DNA from: Hirsutella rhossiliensis
Lineage: Eukaryota; Ascomycota; Sordariomycetes; Hypocreales; Ophiocordycipitaceae
DNA: 64,000 bases
Direction: 5' to 3'
Assembly (NCBI RefSeq): GCF_020360975.1
Contig: NW_025408667.1
Location: 9,858,001-9,922,000, forward strand
Positions 22,526 through 35,800 of the stretch are shown piece by piece. Under the pieces are notes generated by a model. It saw only the letters and a list, made by a program, of their open reading frames with translations, was not told the DNA's origin and searched no databases. Positions within the stretch are counted from its first letter, which is position 1, and each line of letters begins with the position of its first letter. The position numbers and the translations under genes are program-made.

Positions 22526-25500
22526 TTCTATTTAATAAGGCATTCTTATTACTAACCTTATTTTCTTATATTTAGTATTTATTTCATTTTATATTCTTAA
22601 TCGTTATTAACTTTAATTTTTTCCTATAGTTTAGTATTTTATAGCGCTAGTTTTAATAATAAGATATAGAATATTAGGTATATCCGTATTATTATTAGTA
22701 GTATAAGTTTATAGTTAACTTTTAAAATAGTTTTCTTAACCTTAAACGGTCTAAGTTTCTTAAAATATAATTTACTACTTAGTTATTTTATTTTAATATT
22801 TCGTCGTATAAGGTAGACTATATCTCTCTCTTAAAAGATTAGTCCCTATAATCTTTTCTAATTATAGTAAGTAGATATTTATTCTCTAATAAATTAAAGT
22901 TCTTATTATATCTATTTATATAGTTTTTATAGCTAATTTACTTATAGTATTACTTATTTTACTTATAGTTCTTATTAAGTAACCTTAAATACTTCTAGGT
23001 TATATCTATAATTAATATATATTAGTAAGAGCTTAGTTATTTTTATAACTAAGCTATTATAAGCTAGTTATACTATTAGTAGCTATTAAACTTAATTATT
23101 CTATTTATAACTAATATAGTATTATAAATATTATTAAAGTATTTAGTTAAGTTATTCTATTTATTTATCTATTTATAGGTAATAAGCTCTACTAAGCTTA
23201 TATTTCGTCCTTAATTATACTATAAGAGCTTACTATAACTTAGCTATAAATATACTTCCCTTATTAAAGATAATCTTATTTAATAGTCTATAATTACTAA
23301 TAATTACTTATAAGAATATATATACTAGCTCTTTTATATTACTTACTTCTTTATATAGTAAAAAGTATTTATACTTTATTAATCTATTAGTAATAATAAA
23401 TATACTATTATACTTAACGTTAGTTATTAGTTCTTTTAATAGTAATAGCTTTATAATATAGTTAAAAGCTATTAAATCCTATAGTTTCTTTAATACTAGT
23501 AGCGGTTATAATTCTTTATATAGTTTATATTATTTAGCTTTACTTTATATATAAAGTTTATATTTTTTAATAACTTATTATACTACTTTCTTAAGCTATA
23601 GGAAGTTATATTATTATATAATTTATTTTATTATTCTTTAGATTCTTTAGTATCTATATATTAGATATTTATATATATCTTATATAACTTTATCTTATAA
23701 CGCTAATAGTATTTAGATTTTATTCTTATATATTAAAACTTTTAAATATTCTATATTATATCCCTTTAATACTTTATATTCTTTAATCTATTTTAGGATC
23801 TTTTAATATATTAAGTTATTAAGTTATACTTTAAATATAATATTTAGCTATCGTTACTAATAGTTTCTATTTTTATTAATTTCTAAGAGCTATTCTTTTA
23901 CTATAAGTACTCTTATATTATAGTTACTTTATCGATTAAGGGTATTAGCTTAACCGTTTTCTATTCCTTTTCTATAGATTATTTTATAGTTAAATTCTAG
24001 TAAATATTCGGCCTATTAAATCTATTATCCGTTTAATTATTATATTATTATAAAATATAAGATATTCTTATAATTTATATAGACCTTAACTTTATACTTA
24101 CTTTTAAGAAGGTAGTATTAAAATTCCTTAAAAGCTTAAATAATTATAAGGAATTCTTTATTATAGATAGGGTAATTAAGTTCTACGCTATATAGCCTTT
24201 TTAAGTAAAATATAATTAGTTATATTCTTCCTTTATTATCCTTTTATCCGATTTATATTCTTAGAGTAAAGTGTAATATATTAGTTTTAAGTTCGATTTA
24301 TTATTTTAAATTAAAGGTAGTTAAGACTAATTCTTATATAATTATAGTTTTAATATATTTAAAAGCTTTATTAGCTTTATCGTCTTATATAAATTCTTTT
24401 TCTTTCTTCGTTAAGTTATATAGTAGTACTATAATCTTTTTAAAATCTTTAATAAATCGTTAGTAGTAATTTATAAATCCTAGGAAACTTTATATATCCT
24501 TAAAGTTCTTTAGCGCTAGCTATTCTTTTACTAAGTTAATTATATCTTATTATATCTATATCTTTCTTAGTAAGATTATATATCTAAGTAAGTCTACTTC
24601 CTATATATAAAACTTACTTTTCTTTAGTTTAACTAATAACTTTATATTTTAAAGTACGTAGAGTACCTTATAAATATATTCCTTATATTCTTTAAAGGTA
24701 TATAAGAAGATTAAGATATTATCTAGGTATACTACTATAAAGATATCTAAGTATTAGTATAGGATATTATTAATTATTTATTAAAAGGTAGCTAGTATAT
24801 TTATAAGTCTAAATAGTATTACTAGATATTTAAATAGTCTAAATTTCGTTTTTAAGGCTATTATCTATTTATATCCCTTTTTTATATATATTAAGTTATA
24901 GGCGCTTTTAAGATTAAGAGCTATAAACTATTTTTTACTATATAATTAATCTTATAGTTCCGATATAAGTAGTAATAGTATTCGGTCCTTTATTATAATA
25001 TTATTTAAGCGTCTATAGTTAATAACTAGTTATAGCTTACCGTTTTTCTTTAAAATAAATATAACTAGATAGCTTACTTTAGATATTAATATTTATATAT
25101 ATCCCTTTTATAGATTCTTATTAAGGTAGTTATATAGCGTTTATAGTTATTTTTTATTTAGGTTATAGATTTTATAAAACCTCGGCGTTATTTTATCCTT
25201 AAAATAAAATTTATAGTCTTATTAGCTATACTTAAGTAACCCTATCTTAAGTTCTTTTTTAAACAGTTTATTATATTTCCGGTATTCCTAAGGGATATTC
25301 TTTATTTTATCTTATATGCTTTATTTTTTCTTTTAAGAGCTAGTTTCTCTTAACTTAAGCTCTTTATTAATTTATTTAAGGTCGTTCCTTAAAGTAGTAA
25401 TAACTCTTTAGATCTTTATATTATATCCTTTATTCTATTTATATTAAATACTAGGTTATATAGCTATATTAGTTAGTATATAGGTCTTATTAGTCGATTT

Positions 25501-26477
25501 TATTATATTCGCTAGTTTAGTTACTATTTTTATTTATATTACTAAAGCCTATAATAATTTACTTAAATAGTTATCCCTATTATCGTATTTAGTAGCTAAA
25601 TTATCGTAAAACTTTACTTTCTTTTAAGTCTACTAGTCCTAGAAACTTATATCTTCGTTTTAATATAGCTAGCTAGTTTTCTAGTTAATTAATAGGTTAC
25701 TCTCCTATAGCTATAAAAGTCCTAATATAAGGTTATATTCTTTAATATCTATAATATTAAAGCTAACTTATTTATTATAGCCCTAGATATTAATATTAAG
25801 GTAATTAATCTCTATATTAATAATTCCGTTATTATAGTTAAAGGCCTTTCTTTCGATATTTATAAGTTTATATAGATCTTTCTTATATCTCTATATAGGT
25901 TAGTAACGATTAATAACTTTAAGTAAAATATAATTACTTATTGCGCTATAGTCTAAAAGTATACGCGCGTAATATCCTATAATTTAAATATTTAATACTA
26001 TTTAGTTACTATAGCTTACTATTACTATATATAAGGTCCTTAGATCTTATTATATTATGCTAGTCTATAGCCCTTTTATAGATAGCGTACCTTATTTTTA
26101 ACTTAGTCCTTATTTATTTTATTTAGGTATTCTTCTTTAATTTATTATTAATATCGTTTCTTTATATTTTTATTATATAGTATTATATCGGGGCTTAAAA
26201 GACTAATATCTTATAGCTAATTAAAGATTTCTTATTTCTAAACGCTATATTATTTATATTATACTACTTTATAGTTAATTACGTACTATACTTTATAATT
26301 CTATTTATTTTTATACTAAAGGTTAAGTTTTTATTTAGCGTCTTTTTATTTTTCGCGTAGTATTTTTATATCGATTTTTCCTTAGTCGAATATAGCTTAT
26401 AGCCTTCGTATATATTAATAATAATCTTTTAGTGCACCGTTATATCGTTTATACTATACTTATACCTTTTTATATTT
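22470..26477 (-). pseudogene. pol: Element 3 pol remnant (chromodomain to gag/pol region)
   Basis: Minus-strand remnant of pol, chromodomain side at the left. The RT active-site region lies around 24720-24750. It aligns throughout with 8200-12195 of element 1, with additional C-to-T and G-to-A changes. The reading is lost in the middle of the gag-side part, where Copia C inserted; the remaining gag is at 46823-48910. Confidence 0.75.
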
Positions 26478-27040
26478 TAAGGTATATAAGTAAAAGCGGA
26501 ATTTTAGGAAATTAAGGAATTATATAAGACTATATAATAAACGGGAAGAAGGAGTATAAGGTAAGGATTATAATAGAATTTATTAGTAATATATTAGTAT
26601 ATAGAAGTAGTATTAAAGTTAATAATTCTCTCTTTATCTACTAGCGGATATACTATCTTATATAGATAATTATAGCTAAACGGAAGAACCTTTCGTGACT
26701 AGATTTACGCTGCCGTATAGCCCTAGGACTAATAAATTTAGTAATACCTCGAGCATATTAAGAAGTGTCTTAGTTCTACTAATATTTATATTTAAAGGAG
26801 GTTAGTCGTGCTAGTATTCTTAAGAGGTCTTAGCTAGTATTCTAAGCTAGCTCTATTTCTTCGATTCCCGATTATACGATAACCGGCAACCCGTTTAATA
26901 TATAATAATACTCGAAATAACGAGTAATTCTTATACTATAATATAAGAATTTAACTGTAATTAATATACTACTTATTAGCTTATATAATTAAGAAAGTAT
27001 ATTATAGCTGCTTTATTTATAGTAGGAATACCGTTCCTTA
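26478..27040 (-). repeat. Copia C 3' LTR (left)
   Basis: 563 bp, identical in length to 46255-46817. Keeps more TG and CA (for example gcaacccg near 26886) than the right LTR. Confidence 0.85.
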
Positions 27041-28607
27041 AAGCGTCCCTTAAAGAGTAGATTTATATACTCTTTACTAATTTATTTATAGTAGTATATA
27101 TATAGGGTAAAAACCTAATTTAGGAAAACTATTCTTATACCTTAATAGGATATATAAAAACCTATTCTTTCTTAGGAAATAAAATCCTTAGGTATATACT
27201 AATAGAAAAACCTATAGTAGGAAAAATCTATAGTTATAATAATTATTTATAGGATAACCTTATATAAGGTAAAACCTATTATTGCTAGGAAAATCTTAAT
27301 AGATAAAAACCTAGTAAATATTTCTCTAGGAAACTTAAAAAGGAAAAACCTAGTAAGGGAAAGATATAGAAAGTATAAAAAATATCTAAAAACCTATTTT
27401 AATTGCTTAGGAACTTATATTAAGGATAGACCGTCTTTAAAGTTATAGAGTAATCTAGGTCTTAATTCCTTTATAATAATATTAGCTATATTATCTTTTA
27501 ATTTAATATAAAAGACTTTAATTTCCCTTTCTCTTATACTAGTTTTAGTATAGTAATAGGCTAATCTTATATACTTAGACCTTTTATAAAATTCTAGATT
27601 TTCTGCTAATTTAATAGTAGTAGTATTATCCGTTAAAATAAGAGGTATAGTATTAAGAATCTTAATAGATAGATCCTTAGTAATATTTTTAAAAAGTATA
27701 TTTAAATAAATAGCTTCTTTATTTACCTCCTTAAGGCTAATATACTCTACTTCGTAGGTAGAAAGGGCAACGGCTTTCTACTTAGAGTAAGCCTAGCTTA
27801 TTATATTATTATATATATAAAAATAGTAACCGGAAAAAGATCTTCTATCCGTTAAATCCGACGCCTAGCTAGAGTCGGTAAAACCCTTTATATATAGATA
27901 GGTAAAAGGGATATTATAATTATATTTAATCTTTAGGCTAGGGAATTTATTTAAATATTTCTAAATTATATTTAAAGCCTTAAAATACGTTTAGTCGGGC
28001 TTAGCCGCGAATCTAGTATAGGAAATTATAGAATATAAGATATCTAACCTAGTAAATAAGGCTAAGTATAATAGAGATCCTATTTCTTTCTAAAATTATA
28101 ATATATCTTTCTTAGAAGGTAATTCTTTGCTTTTATAAGCTTAAAGCCTATTATAGTAAGTAAATTTAAAGTTCCTAAACCTTCTTTATTAAATTCCTTT
28201 AATTTATTTAAGGTATAAGTTTCTTAGGATATATATAGCTCTTTATTTTCTCGGTTTATTATAATATTTAGACCTAAGAAGTCTTTTATATCTCTTAAGA
28301 TAGTAAAATCTAGGAATTTAAATAATTCTTTAAATAATCTTTCTTTTATTATAGATTTAGAAGGCCTTACTATAAGAAAGTCGTCGATGTAAATTACTAA
28401 GGCTATACTATAGTCCTTATTTATAAATACTCCTTTATCTATTAAAAGAGGAAGAAATCTAAGTTTATTTAATATAATTTTTAAATAATTATACTAGAGC
28501 TTAGGACTTTATTTTAGGCTATATAATACTTTCTTTAGCTTTACTTTAATTTACCCGGTTTTATATAGGTCTAGGAATTTAGTTAATTTAATTCCTTTAG
28601 CTTTATA
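27041..28607 (-). pseudogene. pol: Copia C pol, RT palm to RNase H
   Basis: On the minus strand: VKLKKVLYSLK at ~28500-28545 (the ALYGLKQ-type motif of Copia RT), then a long open stretch (NKLRFLPLLIDKGVF) and the active site YIDDFL with YIDD at 28380-28391, both Asp intact. RNase H remnant follows to ~27050. The N-terminal RT half is on the other side of the Copia D insertion (42819-43300). RIP stops are few here, but no ATG-initiated ORF exists. Confidence 0.8.
28603..28607. repeat. Probable 5-bp target duplication of Copia D, left
   Basis: ttata against ctata at 42819-42823; the single difference is C/T, as RIP would produce. Boundaries are uncertain by about 3 bp. Confidence 0.5.
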
Positions 28608-29083
28608 TATCGTAAAGCGTAGCTTAATTTTATAGTTCTCGGAGATATCCCTTAGTATAAGGGACCTAGGAAGCTAAAAAACAGGTTTTAAGGAAGGAGC
28701 TAAAAGGAGGTATAGAGAGGAGGGTAGGTATAAGAGGGGAAGTAGAAGTAGCGATAGCTTCTTATAAAGGTAGCGAAAGATAAGATAGATATACTAGTAA
28801 CAGCTAAAAAAAAAGGAAAAAACTAGTAAAAAGCTTAGTAGTTAAAAGGATATTAGTAGCTTCTTTAAGTAGGATCTTCTTTATTAATTAAGATACTAAA
28901 TAGGTATAAAAAAGGGCGTTAGATAAAGGAAAGAAGTATAATTAAGGAAATATAATATTTACTCCCCTACCTTTATTACTACTCCTATAAGAATTAAATC
29001 TCTCTGCCTAGCCTATCCGACCTATTACTTTTAATTTTACCTTAATATATTTTTATATACTTCTTATATCTCTCTTTATAAGA
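28608..29083 (+). repeat. Copia D 5' LTR
   Basis: tatcgtaaagcgtagc...ctctctttataaga, 476 bp, aligning with 42343-42818, 18416-18890 and 50566-51044. Confidence 0.85.
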
Positions 29084-29089
29084 GTTATA

Positions 29090-31541
29090 AGCCTAGGAGG
29101 AATAAAATTCCTATACCTTCTAGCTACTATAAAAGGCACCTTTCTTATATCCTTTATAGCTTCCTTTTACCCCTCTTACTAGAAAAGCCGATTTTTAACT
29201 AACTTTTCTACCTTCTCTATCTCTTTATAATAATATTAAAAAACGACTTCTTTACTATCCCTATAGTCTATAGGACGATTCTTATAAAGCCCTAAGATTA
29301 AGATAAGTAGGTAAAGGAGCTATAGGCTTATATAGATAAAACTATTTATAATTTAGTCTTCTTTAATAAGTAGGACCCTCTTAAGCCCCCTCTTTATCTT
29401 AGGGCAATAGACTTTATAAAGGGAGCTACCCTCTTCTCCGAGCTAACCTCTATATAGTAGAGAGCTTTTTCTACTACCTTAGGTAACTACGAGAGTTACT
29501 AAAAGGAGCACTTTTATAAGACGAAGCTACTAACTACTATACGTACGGCGATAATAGAATCTATTAGTACTATAAAGCTAATCTCTTTTTAAGAGGAAGA
29601 GACTCCTAGGCAGTAGCTTTTAAAGCTCGAGACCTTAATAGCTCCCTTAAGAGGCTATATAACTAACCGTATTAAGAAGACCTATATAGCCTACCTAGGA
29701 GCTTTTTCTACTAAGAACTTACTAGCTTCTTTATAGCTAGCTAAGTAGGAAGAAATCCTTAAGGAAGCTAACTAATACTTCCTTATAAAAGCTCTTTCTA
29801 GCTAGTAGCTATAGGATATATCTCTACTAATAAAGCCTATTAGTAATAGATACTTAACTATCTTTCGAGAAGCTAGCTAGGAACTAGATAAAGAGGCTAC
29901 TAAAGTATAATAGTAAGTAGTCTTATTTCTTTATAGCTAGCACTCGACCTAGACAGCTTAACCTACTACCCCTATAGCTACTATAGCCCTAGTTACTACG
30001 GCCCCCGCTACTACTACTACTATAGCTATTGCTCCTTTAGCTCTACCTCCCTTAAGAGTATTAACCCCGTCTTTAACGGCTGCCCTAGGCCCGGCCCCGG
30101 GTCCGCCTCTTACTCCGGGCCCGGCCCCGGTCTAGTTAGTTAGACCGGCCCGACTAGTCCCTTAATAGACCGTTTAGTCCGTTAGTCGAAAAATTAAGGA
30201 ACTAGTTAAAATTAAACCTCTTCGTTAAAATGAGTAATAAGGGGTAAAACGAGGAGGTTTTTAAGTAAACCTTCTAGATTAAGATAAGGATTCCTTAAAG
30301 AAATAAAAGACTAAATAAAACGGCTGCCTAGCCTATAAATCCCTAGGCTATTAGTTATTATAATACTAATAGGTCTTTAAGGAAAACCGAGCTAAAGGAT
30401 TTAACCCTTTAAAGAGGCTATAAGAAACGATATAATAGTCTCTTAAGGAGGACCCCTTATTATAGAGGAAGATAGATAAGATTTAGGTTACTAAGAAATA
30501 GTAACTAACGTAGCTACCGTAAATATAAGGAAAAATCGTTAGTATAGTAAATCCGGCCTTTATCTTCCTTATAGATTAATAAAGCTAAGACTAACTATTA
30601 AAGCCCTCCGATTACCCCTTATAAAAATTAGCTATCCTTAACTCTAGTGCTTCCCTTAATATCTATAATATACTCCTATAATTCTAGTCCTTTAAGAAGG
30701 TATAAAGGGAATACCTTATTACTAAGGAATTAACTATATAGATAGAGGGATATAGAAGGGTAAATTTTATAATAAAACTACTTAATAGGTCTATATAAAT
30801 TCTTTAATAAAAAAGGGTAGCTTTTTACCCTTGATTTTTAATAAGCTTAATTTCCTTCCGCTTTCTTAGAGAGGAAGGAATCTTTTAAGATATAACGTCT
30901 AACCCTATAAGGCTAGTCTAAAAGAATTAGACTATTAAGCTTATTAAGGAAAAATTTAGTTAATTTATTCTTAAATTCCGACCTATCTTTAGGAAGGAAC
31001 TACTTAAGAAGTTAGCTTTCCTTACTAAGAGGAATAGGTCTATTATAAAGGACCCTCTTTTAATAGCCTAAGGAGACGGTCTTCTTTAGTATATATAACT
31101 AGGTTACCTAAGCCCCTTAGCTTTATATAAGCTAGGCTAATAATAAAGTATATAAATAAGGGGCCTAAAGACTATTAAATATAAATACTATAGCTAAGGA
31201 AAGACTAAGAGATAATTTCTAAACGAACGCTTTTACGGCCGGACTAGCTATATAAGGAAATTTAGGTCGATTAGACCGAAGTCTCTAAGAACTAAGAAAG
31301 CTTTATTAAGGTAATATTTTTTATAAACGCTTTTTTAAGGATAGTTTTCCCCTATTTCTTATAGACCTACTTAAGTAAGTATAACTAGTTTACCCTTTAA
31401 GACTTTATTAATAAGATAAAATCCTACTTTAGCTATAAGGTAAAAAAGATATAGTCTAATAAAGAGCTATTTACGAAGGATATCTTAAATTAGCTTCGAA
31501 AAAGGGGCATTTTACCTCTACTATTAGCACTAAATACCTAG
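29090..31541 (+). pseudogene. gag-pol: Copia D gag, protease and integrase N-terminal part
   Basis: The gag region is followed by a GC-rich proline/alanine/threonine linker at about 29990-30190 (tandem ggcccggccccgg pieces, reading L-T-P-G-P-A-P). A degraded zinc knuckle (C-L-A-Y-K-S-L-G-Y, expected C-x2-C-x4-H) is at 30325-30355. The protease centre reads L-N-S-S-A-S at about 30637-30654 where D-S-G-A-S is normal in Copia. An integrase zinc-binding remnant (KYKYYS, then GKTKR) lies near 31180-31215. Changes at Cys, His, Asp and Gly are RIP-type. Element 2 cuts the integrase core. Confidence 0.75.
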
Positions 31542-31546
31542 GTCTA
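31542..31546. repeat. 5-bp target duplication of element 2, left
   Basis: gtcta against gttta at 39425-39429; the single difference is C/T. Confidence 0.7.
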
Positions 31547-32030
31547 TATAACGACCGGTGTTATTCCTAAGGGATAAACCTATCGAGGGGTTTATATTAG
31601 TAGATATAATAGGGCGTAGTCTAAGCAATAATAAGTATATTATATTAGTAATAAGTTAGAGGTCGTAGACCGTAGACTATAACTAGGTAATTAAGTAATC
31701 GGAATTAGAGATAAGATCGTAATAGAGATCGTAATAATTATAATATTAAAAGCTATCGAGCTATCTATCTAAAGGAGTATTCCGTTCCTTCCTTATATAT
31801 CTCGAGAGCTTCCCTAGATCGCCGAGAGCGCTAGGTAATCCCGTCGTCTAGGAGCGCTAGAGCGCTAGAGCGATCCTACGATCCTAGCCATAGAGCGTTA
31901 GAGCGCTAAAGTAACCCGTCGCTCTAAACTTAATTAGCCCGTCGGTTCGTCTAATATTCCTTACTCCCTACGTTACGTAACCTCGCAATATATATTAGTC
32001 CCCGCGGTTTACTAGACTATAGTTATAATA
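31547..32030 (-). repeat. Element 2 3' LTR (left)
   Basis: 484 bp, tataacgaccggtg...agttataata, followed by ggatgcctccc (polypurine complement). Confidence 0.9.
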
Positions 32031-32474
32031 GGATGCCTCCCCTCCTTTTAGTCTTATCCCTAAGACCTACTACTTTAGCCGCCGTATATAAATATACCCT
32101 TATCGCGTTATACGTAAGTATATCGTTCCTTATTCTTTTATCCTTTTAGGATATACTGCTAATAGTATATCTAGTTATATTTAAAAATCCTATTCCCGTA
32201 ATTCCGATAAATCGCGTTAACGATCGGAGCTAGCATCCTAGACTAAGATCTACGGTATTAAAATTATACCTTACTCCTATTATTTTCGGTTAAGCCTAAC
32301 TTATAAAGTCGGCGAGCGTTCTAATCGGTATTCTAAATATACCTCTATAGGCCGTTCTTATAATAGTTATAATATAGCGTCCGCCCGTTCGTTTTATCCC
32401 TTTCCTTTCCTATTATTCTTTTTGCTAATATTCCTTCTTTTCTAGTTCGTCGTATTATAAATTAATAGTAAAAG

Positions 32475-32845
32475 ATTAATTCGGACGAACGGAAAGTAAA
32501 AGAAGCGTTAAAGGAAGCAATAGCTCGCCTAGCTTAGATTAGGAAATAAAAGCGTTTCCTAAAGGACCGAGGTAATAAGTTATTTTAGTAGGGTATATAA
32601 GCTATTAATAAAGAAGATAGTATAACGCGTTCTTCTCGAGACGAATCGGTTTATTTATCGAATAAGGAAACTATTGCTATTAGCGAGGTTTAATCGTTTA
32701 GTGCCTTAGACGTATTAGACTAGGATACTATTCTTAGTAACCCTATATTTCCGATTAAGGGTTCGCTTAGTAGAACTATCGGAGTAGAGAGCCGTAGTAG
32801 GTTAAGTGCTTAAGTAGTTCCTAGGTATTTTCCTCTAGCCTATAT
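32475..32845 (+). pseudogene. Antisense reading frame in element 2
   Basis: Same frame as 7871-8245: INSDERKVKEALKEAIARL, then KRFLKDRG, with shared TAA/TAG positions. Opposite strand to gag-pol. Confidence 0.6.
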
Positions 32846-35800
32846 CCCTTCTACTTAATAAGGTATTCCTATTACTAACCTTATTTTCTTATATTTAGTA
32901 TTTATTTAGCTTTATATTCTTAATTATTATCGACTTCGATTTTATCCTATAGTTTAGCGTTTTATAGTACTAGTTCTAATAATAAGATATAAAATATCGG
33001 GTATATCCGTATTATTATTAGTAGCGAAAGTTCGTAGTTAACTTTTAAAATAGCTTTCTTAACCTTAAACGGTCTAAGTTTCTTAAAATCTAATATATTA
33101 CTTAGTCGTTTTATTTTAATATTTCGTCGTATAAGGTAGACTATATTTCCCTCTTAAAAGATTAGTCCCTATAATCTTTTCCGATTATAATAAGTAGATA
33201 TTCGTTCTTTAATAAATTAAAGTTCTTATTATATTTCTTTATATAATTTTCGTAGCTAATCTACTTATAGTATCGCTCGTTCCGCTTATAGTCCTTATTA
33301 AGTAACCTTAAATACTTCTAGGTTATATCCGTAATTAGCGTATACTAGTAAGAGCTTAGTTATTTCCGTAACTAAGCTATTATAAGCTAGTTACGCTATT
33401 AGTAGCTATTTAACTTAATTATTTTATTCGTAGCTAATATAGTATCGTAAATATTATTTAAGCGTTTAGTTAAGTCGTTCTATTTATCTATCTATTTATA
33501 GGTAATAAGCTATACTAAGCTTATATTTCGTCCCTAATTATACTATAAGAGCTTACTAAAACTTAGCTATAAATATACTTCCTCTATTAAAGATAATCTC
33601 GTTTAGTAGTCTATAATTACTAATAATAGTTCGTAGGAATATATATACTAGCTCTTCTATATTACTTACTTCTTTATATAGTAAGAAGTACCTATACTTC
33701 GTTAGTTTATCGATAATAACGAATATACTATCGTACTTAACGTTAGTTATAGGTTCTTTTAATAGTAGTAGCTTTATAATATAGTCGAAAGCTATCGAAT
33801 CCTACGGTTTTTCTAGTACTAGTAGCGGTTGCAATTCTTTATATAGTTTATATCGTTTAGCTTTACTTCGTACGTAAAGTTTATATTCTTTAATAACTTA
33901 TCGTACTACTTCTTTAAGCTATAAGAAGTTATATTATCGTTTAATCCGTTTTATTATTCTTTAGATTCCTTAGTATCTATATATTAGATATTCGTATATA
34001 TCTTATATAACTTTATCTCGTAATTCTAGTAGTATCTAGATTTTATTTTTATATATTAGAACTTCTAAATATTCTATATCGTATCCGTTTAGTGCTTTAT
34101 ATTCTTTTATCTATTTTAGGATCTTTTAGTATATTAAGTCGTTAAGTTATACTTTAAATATTATATTTAGCTATCGTTGCTAGTAGTTCCTATTTTCGTT
34201 GATTTCTAGGAGCTATCCTTTCGCTATAAGTACTCCTATATTATAGTTACTTCGTCGACTAAGGGCATTAGCTCGACCGTTTTCTATTCCTTTTCTATAG
34301 ATTATTTCGTAGTCGAATTCTAATAAGTATTCGGCCTATTAAATCTATTATCCGTTTAACTATTATATTATTATAAAGTATAAGATATTCTTATAATCTA
34401 TATAGACCTTAACTTTATATTTACTTCCGAGAAGGTAGTATCGAAATTCCTTAAAAGCTTAAATAATTATAAGGAATTCTTTATCATAGATAAGGTAATT
34501 AAGTTCTACGCTATATAGCTTTTTCGAGTAGAATATAATTAGTTATAGTCTTCCTTTATCGCCCTTTTATCCGATTTATACTCTTAGAGCAAAGTCTAAT
34601 ATATCGGTTTCGAGTTCGATTTATCGTTCTAGATCGAAGGTAGTTAAGACTAGTTCTTACGTAATTATAGTCTTAATATATTCGAAAGCTTCGTTAGCTT
34701 TATCGTCCTATATAAATTCTTTTTCCTTCTTCGTTAAGTTATATAGTAGTACTATAATCTTTCCGAAATCTTTAATAAATTATTAGTAGTAATTTATAAA
34801 TCCTAGGAAACTTTATACGTCCTTAACGTTCTTTAGCGTTAGCTATTCTTTAACTAAGTTAATCTTATCTTATTATATCTATATCTCTCTTAGTAAGATC
34901 GTATATCTAAGGAAGTCTACTTCTTATATATAGAACTTACTTTTCTTTAGTTTAACTAGTAACTTTATATTCTAAAGTACTCGGAGTACCTTAAAGACGT
35001 GTTCCTTATATTCTTCTAGGGTATCTAAGAAGATTAGGATATTATCTAAGTATACTACTATAAAGATATCTAAGTATTCGCGTAGGATATTATTAATTAT
35101 CCGTTAGAAGGTAACTAGTATATTTATAAGTCTAAATAGTATTACTAGATATTCGAATAGTCCGAATTTCGTTCTAAAGGCTATTATCTATTTATATCCC
35201 TTTTTTATACGTATTAAGTTATAGGCGCCTTTAAGGTCGAGGGCTATAAACTATTTTTTACTATATAGTCGATCTCGTAGTTCTAATATAAGCGGTAATA
35301 GTATTCGGTCTTTTATTATAATATCGTTTAAGCGTCTATAGTTAATAACTAGTTATAGCTTACCGTTTTTCTTTAGAATAAATATAACTAGGTAGCTTAC
35401 TTTAGATATTAACGTTTATATATATCCCTTTTATAGATTCTCGTTAAGGTAGTTACGTAGCGTTTATAGTTGCTTTTCGTTTAGGTTATAGATCTTATAG
35501 AACGTCGGCGTTATTCTATCCTTAAAATAAATTTTATGGTCCTATTAGCTATATTTAGGTAACCCTATCTTAAGTTCTTCCTTAAAGAGTTTATCGTATT
35601 TCCGGTATTTTTAAGGGATGTTCTTTATTCTATCTTATAGGCTTTATTCTTTCTCTTAAGAGCTAGTTTCTCTTAACTTAAGCTCTTTATTAATTTATTT
35701 AAGGTCTTTCCTTAGAGTAGTAATAACTCTTCGGATCTTTATATTATATCCTTTATTCTATTTATATCGGATACTAGGTTATATAGCCGTATTAGTTAGT

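Noticed and set aside
26860..26890. tRNA-like T-loop (ttcgattcc) in the Copia C LTR
   Set aside because: No acceptor, D or anticodon stems around it, and the same bases occur in the other LTR at ~46638 as part of the element.
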